Source: Pectobacterium zantedeschiae
Lineage (GTDB): Bacteria; Pseudomonadota; Gammaproteobacteria; Enterobacterales; Enterobacteriaceae
Direction: 5' to 3'
Assembly: GCF_004137795.1 (NCBI RefSeq)
Contig: NZ_NWTM01000005.1
Location: 1 to 64,000 of the forward strand
Length of the DNA: 64,000 nucleotides
Part shown: positions 45,133 to 55,592 of the stretch, piece after piece
Layout: each line of letters opens with the position of its first letter
Position numbering within the stretch: position 1 is the stretch's first letter
Position numbers and translations under genes: made by a program
Notes under the pieces: generated by a model
Databases searched by the model: none
The model's input: the letters and a program-made list of their open reading frames with translations, nothing else
What the model was told of the DNA's origin: nothing

Positions 45133-45572
45133 ATAAAATCCTTTTATATTATTTAATCCATAAATTCTTAAAGTTTACGAATTTAACAATGGAAAACACA
45201 TTAACTATAGACGTAAAAAGACCGCTTACTTACTCAAGTAACTTACTAAAAATCACGTTAAATCAATAAAAATATCAGCCTGCTATACATTTAATTCTAA
45301 AAAATTGAAATCATTTTATGATTATAGTTTAGTCAATATGAAATATTCAATAGACTCTCCATATAATAAAACCACGAATAGTATCATTCGATATAGATAG
45401 CTAGAGAAGCATTAAGGGGAGCTCCGAGCTTTTCCCATTAATATATGTTATAGGAATTATAAAATATAATAATAAAGTAGTAACGATCCCAAAAAATATG
45501 GCATCGATACTACTTTATATTAGGTTTTTCTTTTTTACGAAAAAAATATTCTCGAAAAAAAATAAAAGGCCA
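45133..45572. other. AT-rich gap between hcp and pagP
   Basis: The 440 bases contain no supported gene. They hold the hcp ribosome site and presumably its promoter, an imperfect dyad near 45413-45447 (AGCTC/GAGCT core), and the pagP terminator hairpin at 45472-45518. No insertion-sequence ends or attachment-site repeats were recognised. Confidence 0.6.
45472..45518 (-). terminator. Long hairpin terminator downstream of pagP
   Basis: Arms ATAAAGTAGTA-A-CGAT and ATCG-A-TACTACTTTAT pair over 16 positions with one mismatch and a 15-base loop. T-rich sequence follows on the minus strand. It lies about 55 bases after the pagP stop. Confidence 0.7.
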
Positions 45573-46226
45573 CTAAATCTGCCATCTGAACCAGGCAAAG
45601 AAAACATTGCCGTTATTGTATGTTCCAGGGATGTAAGTCGCCTGGAAAGAGAGCTTGCTATAGCTTATTGATGCCAAAGGCAACAAGACGGGAATTGGAA
45701 TATAGTTCCAGTTATCACGCATCGTGAAACCCGCCGTAAAGCCCAGGCCCAATTGAAAATCCTGATCGCTGGTTGGCCGCCAACGCTTTTCATAACCATA
45801 GCCACCAATAGGCTCCCATTTGTTATAAGAGTCTTTGAACGCCATGATATAAAGCCCGTGCCAGTCCCCGTCCTTATCTAAACGGGAAACACCGTAGCCC
45901 GCGCCCCATGGCCTTTCATTATATCTGTCAGTCTTTTCTTTATCGTACGTCCAACGGTTATGCCAAGTGATGGTCGGAATGTAAATATCGTGGCTCTGTG
46001 GCGAATTCCAGGTAGTAGACAGATTGTTTTTACTTCTCTGCCACCAGCTTTCCTCATGCTTATCCGACACCAAGTCACTGGAATCAGACGCAGTGGATGC
46101 GAGATTTGCTGTGCTACTCGTATTATTTGTCCCTACATTATTTATGCTTTCTGCTGCGTAGCTTAAAAAAGGAACAACGGGTAGTGTAATCAAACTTAAC
46201 GTGATTAAAATTCGCTTCAAATACAT
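45573..46226 (-). CDS. pagP: Lipid A palmitoyltransferase PagP
   Basis: PagP is an outer-membrane eight-strand barrel that moves palmitate from phospholipid to lipid A. The 217-residue protein is clearly homologous to E. coli PagP from [17 protein letters not shown] to the end. Candidate catalytic residues are His89, Asp132 and Ser133, with the same 43-residue spacing as His33 and Asp76 in E. coli. A signal peptide of about 25 residues is followed by a Ser/Asn/Thr-rich linker of about 35 residues that the E. coli protein (186 residues) lacks. A PhoP box was not convincingly found. It lies between the type VI cassette and cysE. Confidence 0.92.
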   Translation of the reverse strand: MYLKRILITLSLITLPVVPFLSYAAESINNVGTNNTSSTANLASTASDSSDLVSDKHEESWWQRSKNNLSTTWNSPQSHDIYIPTITWHNRWTYDKEKTDRYNERPWGAGYGVSRLDKDGDWHGLYIMAFKDSYNKWEPIGGYGYEKRWRPTSDQDFQLGLGFTAGFTMRDNWNYIPIPVLLPLASISYSKLSFQATYIPGTYNNGNVFFAWFRWQI

Positions 46227-46537
46227 ATAAGATTCTCTGTAACAGCGTCACGATTCCATTCAAACAAAGGTGATCCGAACAAAACTATTTTGTAGTTACC
46301 AAAATATATAGCTCAGTTTGTGTAATCTGCCTATATAACCGGGAAACCAAGGCCGCCTATTATGAAGGGATAAACAGCAACTTTGGCTAAATAGATGGTG
46401 AATACAGAGATGCTTTCAGATGTTTCTTAGCCAAAATAACAAAAAACCACCTTATTTGTCGGTGGTTTATATTCTGGTGGGGGTTAAGCGCCGTATCTCG
46501 CTTCAGATTGAATAGCGTGAATCACTGGCGTAGCAGG
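46227..46537. other. Gap between pagP and cysE
   Basis: The 311 bases hold the pagP upstream region at the left and the cysE terminator at the right. No gene was found. T-rich stretches such as GTTTTGTT and TTTGTTTGA (minus strand, 46259-46286) vaguely resemble PhoP half sites but do not have the required spacing. Confidence 0.55.
46436..46468 (-). terminator. Intrinsic terminator of cysE
   Basis: An 8-bp stem AAACCACC/GGTGGTTT with a 9-base loop is followed on the minus strand by TTTGTT. It lies about 70 bases after the cysE stop. Confidence 0.75.
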
Positions 46538-47359
46538 TTAGATGCCATCACCATATTCAAAACCACGGTTGATGCCGTTGAAATACTGATCCATATCCAT
46601 GGCAGGTTTATCGCTTTCCGGGCGACCGACGATACGAGCCGGAACCCCTGCCGCCGTCGTATGGGGAGGAACAGATTGCAGTACGACAGAACCGGCACCA
46701 ATTTTTGCGCCACATCCCACCTCGATATTCCCCAGAATTTTAGCGCCTGCACCAATCATGACGCCTTCACGAATTTTAGGGTGACGATCGCCACTGGTTT
46801 TACCCGTACCGCCCAGCGTCACAGATTGCAGAATGGATACATCATTTTCAACCACTGCCGTTTCACCGATCACAATACCTGTTGCGTGATCGAGCATGAT
46901 CCCACAACCGATTCTCGCCGCTGGGTGAATATCGACACCGAAAGAAACTGAGATCTGATTCTGGAAATAGACCGCCAACGCTTTACGATCCTGAGACCAA
47001 AGCCAGTGACCAATGCGATAAGCCTGCAATGCATGAAACCCTTTCAGGTAGAGCAGAGGCGTTGAATATTTATCCACCGCGGGATCGCGCAGGCAGACGG
47101 CCTGAATATCGCGAGCGGCAGAAACAATCATCTGCGGGTCGGCGCTATAGGCTTCTTCGACCACCTCACGAATAGCAATCGCAGGCATAATCGAATTGGC
47201 TAACTTATTCGCCAGCATGTAGCTCAGCGCACTACCCAGGTTCTCGTGCTTCAGCAATGTGGCGTGAAAAAAGCTGGCCAACATCGGTTCACAGTCCGCG
47301 AGACTGCGCGCTTCTGCTTTGATATTGGTCCAGACCAGTTCCAGTTCTTCTGTCGACAT
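46538..47359 (-). CDS. cysE: Serine acetyltransferase
   Basis: CysE acetylates serine to O-acetylserine, the first step of cysteine synthesis, and is inhibited by cysteine. The start at MSTEELELVW gives 273 residues as in E. coli. The C-terminal left-handed beta-helix with hexapeptide repeats is clear (IGAGAKILGNIEVGCGAKIG in parts), with the catalytic His in MLDHATGIVIGE. The tail MDQYFNGINRGFEYGDGI, needed for binding to cysteine synthase, is intact and ends in Ile. Confidence 0.97.
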   Translation of the reverse strand: MSTEELELVWTNIKAEARSLADCEPMLASFFHATLLKHENLGSALSYMLANKLANSIMPAIAIREVVEEAYSADPQMIVSAARDIQAVCLRDPAVDKYSTPLLYLKGFHALQAYRIGHWLWSQDRKALAVYFQNQISVSFGVDIHPAARIGCGIMLDHATGIVIGETAVVENDVSILQSVTLGGTGKTSGDRHPKIREGVMIGAGAKILGNIEVGCGAKIGAGSVVLQSVPPHTTAAGVPARIVGRPESDKPAMDMDQYFNGINRGFEYGDGI

Positions 47360-47499
47360 TGCCTTACTCTCCGAGAGACCACACACCACAACGTATATCA
47401 GTTCCAAACAACAGGCTTGTTAGCCCACCGCTCACGTACAAGAAAATGAAGATACTATGAGCTTCCAGGATTAGGAAGCCCAGCAGAGAACGACGTGTT

Positions 47500-48519
47500 T
47501 TATAATTTGGCGGTTTCGTCTTTACGTGTGCGCCCTAACAGGCTCAGCGCCGCTTCTCTGGCGTCTTTCCCACAATACAGAACCTGCCACAGTTGCTCAG
47601 TTATCGGCATTTCAACGCCGTAGCGCTGCGCTAGTGCCAGAACTTCTTTCGTATTGCGATACCCTTCAACAACCTGACCAATACTATCCTGCGCACTCTG
47701 TACATCCATTCCTTGCCCCAACATCATGCCGAAGCGTCGGTTGCGGGACTGATTATCAGTACAGGTCAGCACCAAATCGCCAAGCCCAGCCATCCCCATA
47801 AAGGTACTAGGATCAGCGCCTAGCGCCGCGCCAAGTCGGGTCATTTCAGCCAGCCCACGGGTGATCAATGCGGTACGAGCATTAGCACCAAACCCAATGC
47901 CGTCTGACATCCCGGCACCGATAGCAATGACGTTTTTCACTGCTCCGCCTAACTGTACGCCGATAAAATCTGGATTACTGTAAACACGGAAGCTCTTCCC
48001 ACAATGCAGTAGCCGTTGCAGGTCATCAGCAAATTCACTGTCCGTTGCTGCAAGAGCAATAGCCGTCGGCATGCCAGCGGCTAATTCTTTGGCAAAGGTC
48101 GGGCCGGATACCACCGCAAGCGGGATGGTTTCGCCCAGCGCTTCGCGTGCGACATCTTGCAACAGACGCCCGGTTTCCGCTTCCAGCCCTTTGGTCGCCC
48201 ACACGATACGCGCATCGGCACGCAAGTGAGGTTTCAATTGACGCAGAACATCACCGAATACATGGCTCGGCACAACAACCAGCACGTCTCTGCTGGCAGC
48301 GAGCGCCCGCGCCAGATTCGTTTCCAACTGTAGCGAATCGGGGAAAGGTACATCCGGCAGGAATGCCTGATTACAGCGGGCGGCCTGTAGCGCCTGAATG
48401 TGCGTAGGGTTATGACCCCATAGCACAACTCGATGGCCATTACGCGCCAGCGTAATGGCCAATGCGGTGCCGTATGAACCGGCACCGATGACGGTCATAG
48501 ATGCGTCAGACGCGTTCAT
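47500..48519 (-). CDS. gpsA: Glycerol-3-phosphate dehydrogenase [NAD(P)+]
   Basis: GpsA reduces dihydroxyacetone phosphate to sn-glycerol-3-phosphate for phospholipid synthesis. The 339 residues match E. coli. The nucleotide loop is [11 protein letters not shown] (about residues 11-21) and the catalytic lysine block is [17 protein letters not shown]. Its start shares one base with the secB stop (TGATG), so the genes are translationally coupled. Confidence 0.97.
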   Translation of the reverse strand: MNASDASMTVIGAGSYGTALAITLARNGHRVVLWGHNPTHIQALQAARCNQAFLPDVPFPDSLQLETNLARALAASRDVLVVVPSHVFGDVLRQLKPHLRADARIVWATKGLEAETGRLLQDVAREALGETIPLAVVSGPTFAKELAAGMPTAIALAATDSEFADDLQRLLHCGKSFRVYSNPDFIGVQLGGAVKNVIAIGAGMSDGIGFGANARTALITRGLAEMTRLGAALGADPSTFMGMAGLGDLVLTCTDNQSRNRRFGMMLGQGMDVQSAQDSIGQVVEGYRNTKEVLALAQRYGVEMPITEQLWQVLYCGKDAREAALSLLGRTRKDETAKL

Positions 48520-48989
48520 CAGGCATCCTGATGCTGCGCAGCGCCTTCACCTTCGGTCTGCTGTTGCAGGTAATTCATGAACAGCGCATCAAAGTTAACC
48601 GGTGCCAGGTTCAGTTGCGGGAAAGTACCGCGAGAAACCAGGCTGGTGATGCACTCACGCGCGTAAGGGAACAGAATGTTCGGGCAGTATGCGCCCAGGC
48701 AATGTGCCAGTTGGGTCCCTTCGATACCGCCAACGGTAAAGATACCACCTTGCTGAACTTCACACAGAAATGCAGTTTCTTCACCCAGAGAAGCCGTTAC
48801 AGTCACACGCAGTACAACTTCATAGATGTCATCAGCCAGTTGGCTAGAGGCCGTATCCAGATCCAGTTTTACTTCCGGCTGCCATTCCTGCTGGAACACC
48901 TGAGGCGCATTCGGCGCTTCAAAAGAGATATCTTTGGTGTAGATACGCTGGATTTGGAAAGCCATTTCTGTGTTGTTTTGTTCAGACAT
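48519..48989 (-). CDS. secB: Protein export chaperone SecB
   Basis: SecB keeps preproteins unfolded and delivers them to SecA. The 156-residue protein has the [19 protein letters not shown] block and the C-terminal tail rich in Gly, Glu and Gln that contacts SecA. It lies upstream of gpsA with a one-base overlap, as in E. coli. The gene that usually precedes it, grxC, is not found in the 187 bases between secB and yibN. Confidence 0.97.
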   Translation of the reverse strand: MSEQNNTEMAFQIQRIYTKDISFEAPNAPQVFQQEWQPEVKLDLDTASSQLADDIYEVVLRVTVTASLGEETAFLCEVQQGGIFTVGGIEGTQLAHCLGAYCPNILFPYARECITSLVSRGTFPQLNLAPVNFDALFMNYLQQQTEGEGAAQHQDA

Positions 48990-49176
48990 GTTGAGTAATA
49001 CCCTTTTGTTAGATTTTCTTGACGTCTTCCGTCGTCATGAGTAGGCGGACGTCAGCACATTTCTGTCATTGTCGTACTGCAATCGGCCTGTCGATTATCC
49101 TGCAAAATCGTTGCCATTTCGCTGTGTATGACTTACTGCACGTGGCACGATGCGGATAGTTTTACCACAAACCGTT

Positions 49177-49608
49177 TTATTTGCCGCGGACTAAAGGCAG
49201 ATTCTCACCGCTCCAGCCAGCCAGGCCATCTTTCAGTACCTGCACACGCTCAAAACCGGCTTTGTGCAAATTCTCGGCCGCTTCGCGTGAAGAGAGGCCG
49301 TTGGCGCAGACCACGATAATCGGCTGCGACTTATGTTTTTCAAGTTCACCTACGCTGCCGTTTTTAATGTCGACTGGCAACAGGTTAAATGCGCTGGCAA
49401 TATGGCCACGGCGATAGTCATCGCGGTTACGGATATCAACGACGACAGCATCTTCTTTATTAATCAGTCGGATCGCTTCACCGCGAACCACTTCTTTCAC
49501 GTTCGACAGTTTACTCTTCACAGTAAGTACAATTACCGCAACCAACAGCGCAACCCAGGCGATGCTCAAAATAGGGTTCTTGCTAACGAATGGCATAATC
49601 TCTTGCAT
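49177..49608 (-). CDS. yibN: Membrane-anchored rhodanese-like protein YibN
   Basis: A 143-residue protein with an N-terminal span ([18 protein letters not shown]) and a single rhodanese domain. The expected active-site loop is [13 protein letters not shown] with Cys at about residue 102. The physiological role is not firmly known. It is divergent from envC, and gpmM, which lies between them in E. coli, is absent. Confidence 0.9.
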   Translation of the reverse strand: MQEIMPFVSKNPILSIAWVALLVAVIVLTVKSKLSNVKEVVRGEAIRLINKEDAVVVDIRNRDDYRRGHIASAFNLLPVDIKNGSVGELEKHKSQPIIVVCANGLSSREAAENLHKAGFERVQVLKDGLAGWSGENLPLVRGK

Positions 49609-49853
49609 GGGGTGTAACGGCTCCCGGATCAGTTAAGCAACAAAAATATAAGGTTCCTGAGTATACCTGCGCGATACGGCAATTACAGCCAGTAAGCCAA
49701 CATAGCGTATCGAATCTGCGGCGCGCTTTCCATTTATCTATATATTGATACGCATAGAGACGCGCCTTTGTGCCATGCTTGTCACGTCTGGAAATAGAAA
49801 TCAGACAAGAGACAACTGGTAAGCCGCTGTTCATCGTGGAATAATTTATCGAT

Positions 49854-51155
49854 ATGAGTAAAAACGCGTTATTTGTACAGAGTCGAGTGGTATGTAGCGC
49901 AGATCGCCAGTTATCCGCATTACAAAGGCTGCTCACCCGCTGCGTCAGCGCACTCTGCGTTGGCGTTTTGCTGTTGCCCGCGCTCGGCCAGGCGGAAGAT
50001 AATCAGGCACAGCTTAAGACCCTGCAACAAGATATCGCCGCAAAAGAAAAAAGCGTTCAAGCGCAACAAAAGCAGCGCAGTACATTAGTCCAGCAGTTGA
50101 AAAAGCAAGAGCAGTCTATCTCTCAGGCAAGCCGTCAACTGCATGAAACGCGCAATACGCTGTCCACACTGAATAAAGAATTAGCCAGCCTCAGCGCCTC
50201 TATCGCAAAACTGCAATCTCAGCAGGATAAGCAACAAACGCTCCTTTCCCGTCAGCTTGATGCCGCCTTCCGACAAGGTCAGCACAGCGCACTGCAACTC
50301 ATGCTGAGCGGAGAAGAAAGCCAGCGCAACGAACGCATCCTCGCCTACTTCGGCTATCTGAATGAAGCACGGCAGAAATCCATCAACGAGTTGCAGCAAA
50401 CTCGCATAGAACTGGCAAATCAGCGGCGTCAGTTAGAACAAAAACAGGCGCAGCAAAAAACGCTGTTAAGTGACCAACAGCAGCAACAGCAAACGCTGGA
50501 ACAGGCGCAGTCCGATCGAAAGAAAACGCTGTCGACGCTGGAAAGTTCGCTGGAAAAAGATCAGCAACAGCTAACGGAATTGCGCCAGAATGAAACCCGA
50601 TTGCGCGATCAGATCGCTCGCGCCGAGCGAGAAGCGAAAGCCCGTGCTGAACGGGAAGCACGCGAGGCTGCCAAAGTTCGAGCCAAAGAAGAACAAGCCA
50701 AACGCAGCGGCAGCAGTTACAAACCCACTGAAGGTGAACGCTCACTTATGGCGCGCACTGGCGGTTTAGGGCGACCTTCTGGTCAAGCCATATGGCCCGT
50801 TAACGGCCGTATTGAGCATCGCTTCGGCGAGCCGCTACAGGGTGAGCTACGTTGGAAAGGCTTGGTGATTACTGCACCGGAAGGGACAGAAGTGAAAGCC
50901 ATTGCCGACGGTACTGTCCTGATGGCCGACTGGCTACAGGGCTACGGACTGGTCGTGGTTGTGCAGCATGGCAAAGGCGATATGAGCCTGTATGGCTATA
51001 ACCAGAGCGCATTGGTTTCCGTTGGCGCTCAGGTCAAAGCCGGTCAGCCGATTGCGCTGGTCGGTACCAGCGGCGGGCAAAGCCAGCCCGGGCTGTATTT
51101 TGAAATCCGTCGTCAGGGTCAGGCGGTCAATCCACAACCTTGGCTGGGAAGATAG
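49854..51155 (+). CDS. envC: Murein hydrolase activator EnvC
   Basis: EnvC activates AmiA and AmiB at the division site. The 433-residue protein has a signal peptide (about residues 28-48), a long coiled coil rich in Gln (about 49-290) and a C-terminal LytM domain. The domain is degenerate, reading MSLYGYNQSALV where active M23 peptidases have an HxH motif, so it acts as a regulator and not a peptidase. The ATG at 49854 leaves a basic stretch before the signal peptide. It overlaps or adjoins yibQ. Confidence 0.94.
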   Translation: MSKNALFVQSRVVCSADRQLSALQRLLTRCVSALCVGVLLLPALGQAEDNQAQLKTLQQDIAAKEKSVQAQQKQRSTLVQQLKKQEQSISQASRQLHETRNTLSTLNKELASLSASIAKLQSQQDKQQTLLSRQLDAAFRQGQHSALQLMLSGEESQRNERILAYFGYLNEARQKSINELQQTRIELANQRRQLEQKQAQQKTLLSDQQQQQQTLEQAQSDRKKTLSTLESSLEKDQQQLTELRQNETRLRDQIARAEREAKARAEREAREAAKVRAKEEQAKRSGSSYKPTEGERSLMARTGGLGRPSGQAIWPVNGRIEHRFGEPLQGELRWKGLVITAPEGTEVKAIADGTVLMADWLQGYGLVVVVQHGKGDMSLYGYNQSALVSVGAQVKAGQPIALVGTSGGQSQPGLYFEIRRQGQAVNPQPWLGR

Positions 51156-51157
51156 TT

Positions 51158-52105
51158 TTGTCTTATTTAACCAAAGCACCGTTATTAGCATTGAGTCTGT
51201 TCGCGTTGTCTCCTTTGGCACTAGCTGGCAAGCTTTCCATCGTCATCGATGATTTCGGCTATCGCCCGCATAATGAAAACCAGATTCTTGCAATGCCAAC
51301 GGCGATTTCTGTCGCGGTATTACCCAACGCGCCATACGCCCGTGAAATGGCGACCAAAGCCCACCAGCAAGGGCGAGAAGTCCTGATCCATCTGCCGATG
51401 GCACCGATGAGCAAGCAGCCATTGGAGCGTGACACATTACGCCCCGATATGGGCAGCGATGAAATTCAGCGCATCATTCGCCAGTCGGTCAATAACGTGC
51501 CTTACGCAGTGGGGTTGAATAACCATATGGGCAGCGCGATGACCGCCAGCCTGCCCGGTATGCAAAAAGTCATGCAGGCGCTAAGCGCTTACCAACTCTA
51601 TTTCCTCGATAGTATGACCATTGGCAGCAGCCAATCGAGTCAGGCCGCGGCAGGAACAGGCGTCAAAGTCATCAAACGCAAAGTTTTTCTGGATGATTCA
51701 CAAAACGAAGCTGAGATTCGTAAACAGTTTACCCGTGCGGTGCAAATCGCTCGCCGCAGCGGTTCCGCTATTGCTATCGGGCATCCGCATCCTTCAACTA
51801 TACGCGTCTTGCAGCAGATGCTGCCCACGCTAGATGCCGATATCGTCTTAGTACGCCCCAGCCAGTTGCTGAATGAGCCTGCGCAGCATTATGAGCCTCA
51901 GCCACAGCAGCCAACCAAGCCGCGTAATCCGTTCCGCGGCATACCGCAATGTCAGGTCAAAAAACTACCGGAACCGGTGAAGAACGATGTTTTCTTCAAA
52001 CTCGTAAGCAGCAGCATCCGGGATAGTGCACCCGTACTGTTTATCAAGCATCGCTGGCAGACCTGGATTACCCCTGCCGACACCGAAACGCACAAGCAGC
52101 CGTAA
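51158..52105 (+). CDS. yibQ: Divergent polysaccharide deacetylase family protein YibQ
   Basis: A 315-residue secreted protein of the divergent polysaccharide deacetylase family (DUF610). The segment LSIVIDDFGYRPHNE and the block GLNNHMGSAMT are typical, followed by LDSMTIGSSQ and IAIGHPHPST. The start is likely the TTG at 51158, three bases after the envC stop, with GGGAAG upstream and a signal peptide ending at ALA before GKLS. An upstream in-frame TTG at 51140 would overlap envC. A Pro/Gln-rich tail extends beyond the domain. The substrate is unknown. Confidence 0.88.
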   Translation: MSYLTKAPLLALSLFALSPLALAGKLSIVIDDFGYRPHNENQILAMPTAISVAVLPNAPYAREMATKAHQQGREVLIHLPMAPMSKQPLERDTLRPDMGSDEIQRIIRQSVNNVPYAVGLNNHMGSAMTASLPGMQKVMQALSAYQLYFLDSMTIGSSQSSQAAAGTGVKVIKRKVFLDDSQNEAEIRKQFTRAVQIARRSGSAIAIGHPHPSTIRVLQQMLPTLDADIVLVRPSQLLNEPAQHYEPQPQQPTKPRNPFRGIPQCQVKKLPEPVKNDVFFKLVSSSIRDSAPVLFIKHRWQTWITPADTETHKQP

Positions 52106-52155
52106 TTTCAGACGCGCGTTCCCTTTTGCTATCTATCGGGTTCTCCACGGCAGGG

Positions 52156-53187
52156 TTATCTTGCGTCCCAGTTGAGAATAACCTTACCCGACTGACCCGA
52201 TCGCATGGCATCGAACCCTTTCTGAAACTCATCAATGTGAAAGCGGTGGGTGATAATCGGTGACAAATCCAGCCCGGACTGAATCAGCGCCGACATTTTG
52301 TACCAGGTTTCGAACATTTCCCGACCGTAGATGCCTTTGATAAACAATCCCTTAAAAATCACATCCCCCCAGTCAATAGACATCGGTTCATGCGGAATGC
52401 CCAGCATGGCGATACGCCCACCGTGATTCATCGCTTTTAACATGGCGCGAAAGGCCGATGGCGCGCCCGACATCTCTAACCCAATATCAAACCCCTCAGT
52501 CATTCCCAGCTCAATCATCACGTCAGCCAGCCTTTCCTCTGCCACATTGACGGCGCGCGTTGCTCCCATTTTACTGGCCAGCGCCAGACGGTACGCATTC
52601 ACATCCGTAATCACGACATTCCTTGCGCCAACATGACGGCACACCGCTGCCGCCATTATTCCTATCGGCCCAGCTCCGGCAATCAACACATCTTCCCCGA
52701 CTAAATCGAAGGAAAGGGCGGTATGTACGGCGTTACCGAAAGGATCGAAGATGGCGGCCAACTCGTCAGAAATATTGTCGGGAATGCGAAATGCGTTGTA
52801 GGCAGGAATAACCAGATATTCCGCAAACGAACCGGGACGGTTTACCCCGACGCCGATGGCGTTGCGGCATAGATGACGCCGTCCGGCACGACAGTTGCGG
52901 CAATAACCACAGGTAATATGCCCCTCGCCAGAAACCCGGTCACCAATATGAAAACCGTTAACCTCCTGACCAATAGCGACAATTTCACCCACGTATTCAT
53001 GCCCAACAACCATTGGTACGGGAATAGTCTTCTGCGACCATTCGTCCCAGTTATAAATATGCACATCCGTTCCGCAGATCGCGCTTTTGCGGATTTTAAT
53101 CATGATGTCGTTATGCCCGAGATCTGGCGTGGGGGCATCCATCATCCAGATACCTTCTTCTGGTCGCAGTTTTGCCAATGCTTTCAT
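52156..53187 (-). CDS. tdh: L-threonine 3-dehydrogenase
   Basis: Tdh oxidises threonine to 2-amino-3-ketobutyrate with NAD. The 343-residue zinc alcohol dehydrogenase has the catalytic zinc Cys in [14 protein letters not shown], His in GHEYVGEI, the structural-zinc cysteines in [18 protein letters not shown] and the nucleotide loop [10 protein letters not shown]. It follows kbl by 10 bases, forming the kbl-tdh threonine catabolic operon as in E. coli. Confidence 0.97.
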   Translation of the reverse strand: MKALAKLRPEEGIWMMDAPTPDLGHNDIMIKIRKSAICGTDVHIYNWDEWSQKTIPVPMVVGHEYVGEIVAIGQEVNGFHIGDRVSGEGHITCGYCRNCRAGRRHLCRNAIGVGVNRPGSFAEYLVIPAYNAFRIPDNISDELAAIFDPFGNAVHTALSFDLVGEDVLIAGAGPIGIMAAAVCRHVGARNVVITDVNAYRLALASKMGATRAVNVAEERLADVMIELGMTEGFDIGLEMSGAPSAFRAMLKAMNHGGRIAMLGIPHEPMSIDWGDVIFKGLFIKGIYGREMFETWYKMSALIQSGLDLSPIITHRFHIDEFQKGFDAMRSGQSGKVILNWDAR

Positions 53188-53197
53188 GACGGTATCC

Positions 53198-54394
53198 TCA
53201 TATGATCACACCAAGACGTCTGCCCACGCGGATAAAAGCCTCGACGGCAAATTGGATTTGCTGCGGCGTATGAGCAGCCGATATTTGGGTACGAATACGC
53301 GCTTGACCAAGGGGAACAACGGGATAGAAAAAGCCGGCAACATAAACGCCTTCCCGCTGTAGCGCCTGTGCAAAATCCTGCGCCAGTTGTGCCTCACCCA
53401 GCATCACGGGAACAATGGCGTGATCGGCCCCCGCCAGCGTGAACCCTGCGGCAGCCATCTTTTCACGAAACAGACGGGTATTTTCCCACAACCGCTCACG
53501 TCGCTCTCCGCCATGTTCCAGTAGATCCAGCACCTTGAGCGATGCGGAGACAATGGCAGGCGCGAGCGAGTTGGAAAACAAATAAGGGCGAGAGCGCTGG
53601 CGTAGCCAGTCGATCACCTCACGTTTGCCTGCCGTATAACCGCCCGATGCGCCACCCAACGCCTTGCCTAACGTGCCAGTAATGATATCGATACGATCCA
53701 TTACCCCACGATGTTCATGCGTCCCGCGCCCATGTTCACCCACAAATCCCACCGCATGGGAATCATCAACCATCACTAACGCATCATAACGATCTGCCAG
53801 ATCACAGATCCCTCGTAAATCCGCAATCACGCCGTCCATCGAGAAAACGCCATCGGTGGCAATCATGATATGTTTCGCCCCTTCCGCTCTGGCCAGTTGC
53901 AGCTGCGCTTCCAGTTGGCTCATATCATTATTGGCGTAACGGTAGCGCCGCGCCTTCGATAGACGAATACCGTCGATGATCGAGGCATGGTTAAGTGCAT
54001 CGGAAATAATCGCATCCTCCGCGCCCATTAACGTTTCAAACAGCCCGCCGTTGGCATCAAAACAGGAGGAATAGAGAATCGCGTCCTCCATTCCCAGAAA
54101 ATCCGCCAGATTGCGCTCCAGCTGTTTGTGGATATCCTGCGTTCCGCAGATAAAACGCACCGATGCCATGCCGAAGCCATGGCTGTCTAACCCAGCTTTT
54201 GCCGCGGCAATCAGCTCAGGGCTATCCGCAAGGCCAAGATAATTATTGGCACAGAAGTTGAGCAGATGATCGCTGTCCGTCACCTCGATTTCAGCCTGCT
54301 GAGCAGAGGTAATAATACGCTCCTCCTTGAATACCCCCTCAATGCGTGCGGCCATGATTTGTGTAGTAAGTTGTTGATAAAAAGCAGCAGGCAT
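53198..54394 (-). CDS. kbl: 2-amino-3-ketobutyrate coenzyme A ligase
   Basis: Kbl converts 2-amino-3-ketobutyrate and CoA to glycine and acetyl-CoA, completing threonine breakdown. The 398 residues equal the E. coli length. It is an alpha-oxoamine synthase with pyridoxal phosphate bound to the lysine in [16 protein letters not shown], and shows [17 protein letters not shown]. It is divergent from the hldD-waa run. Confidence 0.97.
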   Translation of the reverse strand: MPAAFYQQLTTQIMAARIEGVFKEERIITSAQQAEIEVTDSDHLLNFCANNYLGLADSPELIAAAKAGLDSHGFGMASVRFICGTQDIHKQLERNLADFLGMEDAILYSSCFDANGGLFETLMGAEDAIISDALNHASIIDGIRLSKARRYRYANNDMSQLEAQLQLARAEGAKHIMIATDGVFSMDGVIADLRGICDLADRYDALVMVDDSHAVGFVGEHGRGTHEHRGVMDRIDIITGTLGKALGGASGGYTAGKREVIDWLRQRSRPYLFSNSLAPAIVSASLKVLDLLEHGGERRERLWENTRLFREKMAAAGFTLAGADHAIVPVMLGEAQLAQDFAQALQREGVYVAGFFYPVVPLGQARIRTQISAAHTPQQIQFAVEAFIRVGRRLGVII

Positions 54395-54636
54395 AGCATT
54401 ACTCTCCCATAAAAAGATCGCTTTATGGTTTTTAAGCTAGCGGATGTGGGCAGAAATGCGGGGTAAACAGTCCGAAAATGCTGGCTTCGTCACGGCCTGA
54501 ATCATCTTAAAAAGACGGGGACAACACGGGATAAATTAACCTCTGGCTGCTTGCGGTAAAATGAAATGCTATTATAGCGGTCATAAACAGTGTGGGGCGC
54601 GGTGCCTCACCGGCAAGATTAACAAAGGTCGCATCC

Positions 54637-55569
54637 ATGATTATCGTTACTGGCGGTGCCGGTTTTATCGGCAGCAATATCGTAAAATCTCTGAATGACA
54701 TCGGCTACCGGGACATTCTGGTTGTCGATAACCTGAAAGACGGCACCAAGTTCGTCAATCTGGTCGATCTGGATATTGCAGATTACGTGGATAAGGAAGA
54801 TTTCATCGCCAGCATCGTTGCAGGCGACGATCTGGGCGATATTGATGCCATATTCCATGAAGGTGCTTGCTCTTCCACCACCGAGTGGGACGGCAAATAC
54901 ATGATGGATAACAACTATCAGTATTCCAAAGATGTGTTGCACTACTGCCTCGATCGCAACATTCCGTTCCTGTACGCCTCGTCTGCCGCCACCTACGGCG
55001 GTCGTAACGATAACTTCATCGAAGCGCGTCAATACGAGCAGCCGCTAAACGTCTATGGCTACTCCAAATTCCTGTTCGATCAGTACGTGCGTGAGATTCT
55101 GCCGGAAGCGGAATCTCAGATCTGCGGTTTCCGTTATTTCAACGTCTACGGACCGCGCGAAGGCCACAAAGGCAGTATGGCGAGCGTGGCATTCCACCTG
55201 AACAACCAGATCAATCAGGGTGAAAGTCCGAAACTGTTCTCCGGTAGCGAGAACTTCAAACGTGACTTCATCTACGTCGGTGATGTCGCCGCCGTCAACC
55301 TGTGGTTCTGGCAGAACGGTGTTTCGGGCATCTTCAACTGCGGCACTGGCCGTGCCGAATCCTTCCAAGCCGTCGCCGACGCCACACTGGCCTTCCATAA
55401 TAAAGGTGGCGTGGAATACATCGAATTCCCTGAGAAGCTGAAAGGCCGCTATCAGGCCTATACACAGGCCGATCTCACCAATTTGCGTGCCGCTGGCTAC
55501 GATAAGCCGTTCAAAACCGTCGCCGAAGGCGTAGCGGAATACATGGCCTGGCTGAACCGTACCGTTTAA
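54637..55569 (+). CDS. hldD: ADP-L-glycero-D-manno-heptose 6-epimerase
   Basis: HldD (RfaD) makes the ADP-heptose donor for the inner lipopolysaccharide core. The start at [14 protein letters not shown] gives 310 residues as in E. coli. It is an extended short-chain dehydrogenase with the NAD loop GGAGFIG at residues 6-12 and the catalytic Tyr/Lys in [10 protein letters not shown]. It is the first gene of hldD-waaF-waaC-waaL. Confidence 0.97.
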   Translation: MIIVTGGAGFIGSNIVKSLNDIGYRDILVVDNLKDGTKFVNLVDLDIADYVDKEDFIASIVAGDDLGDIDAIFHEGACSSTTEWDGKYMMDNNYQYSKDVLHYCLDRNIPFLYASSAATYGGRNDNFIEARQYEQPLNVYGYSKFLFDQYVREILPEAESQICGFRYFNVYGPREGHKGSMASVAFHLNNQINQGESPKLFSGSENFKRDFIYVGDVAAVNLWFWQNGVSGIFNCGTGRAESFQAVADATLAFHNKGGVEYIEFPEKLKGRYQAYTQADLTNLRAAGYDKPFKTVAEGVAEYMAWLNRTV

Positions 55570-55592
55570 TCGGATAAGGATTCATAAGCGGT

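Noticed and set aside
45413-45447. Imperfect dyad around GGGGAGCTCCGAGCT
   Set aside because: The central loop is too short and the arms need bulges; it could be chance and is not called as a terminator or operator.
46259-46286. Possible PhoP box upstream of pagP
   Set aside because: The T-rich half sites do not show the direct repeat with five-base gap that PhoP needs.
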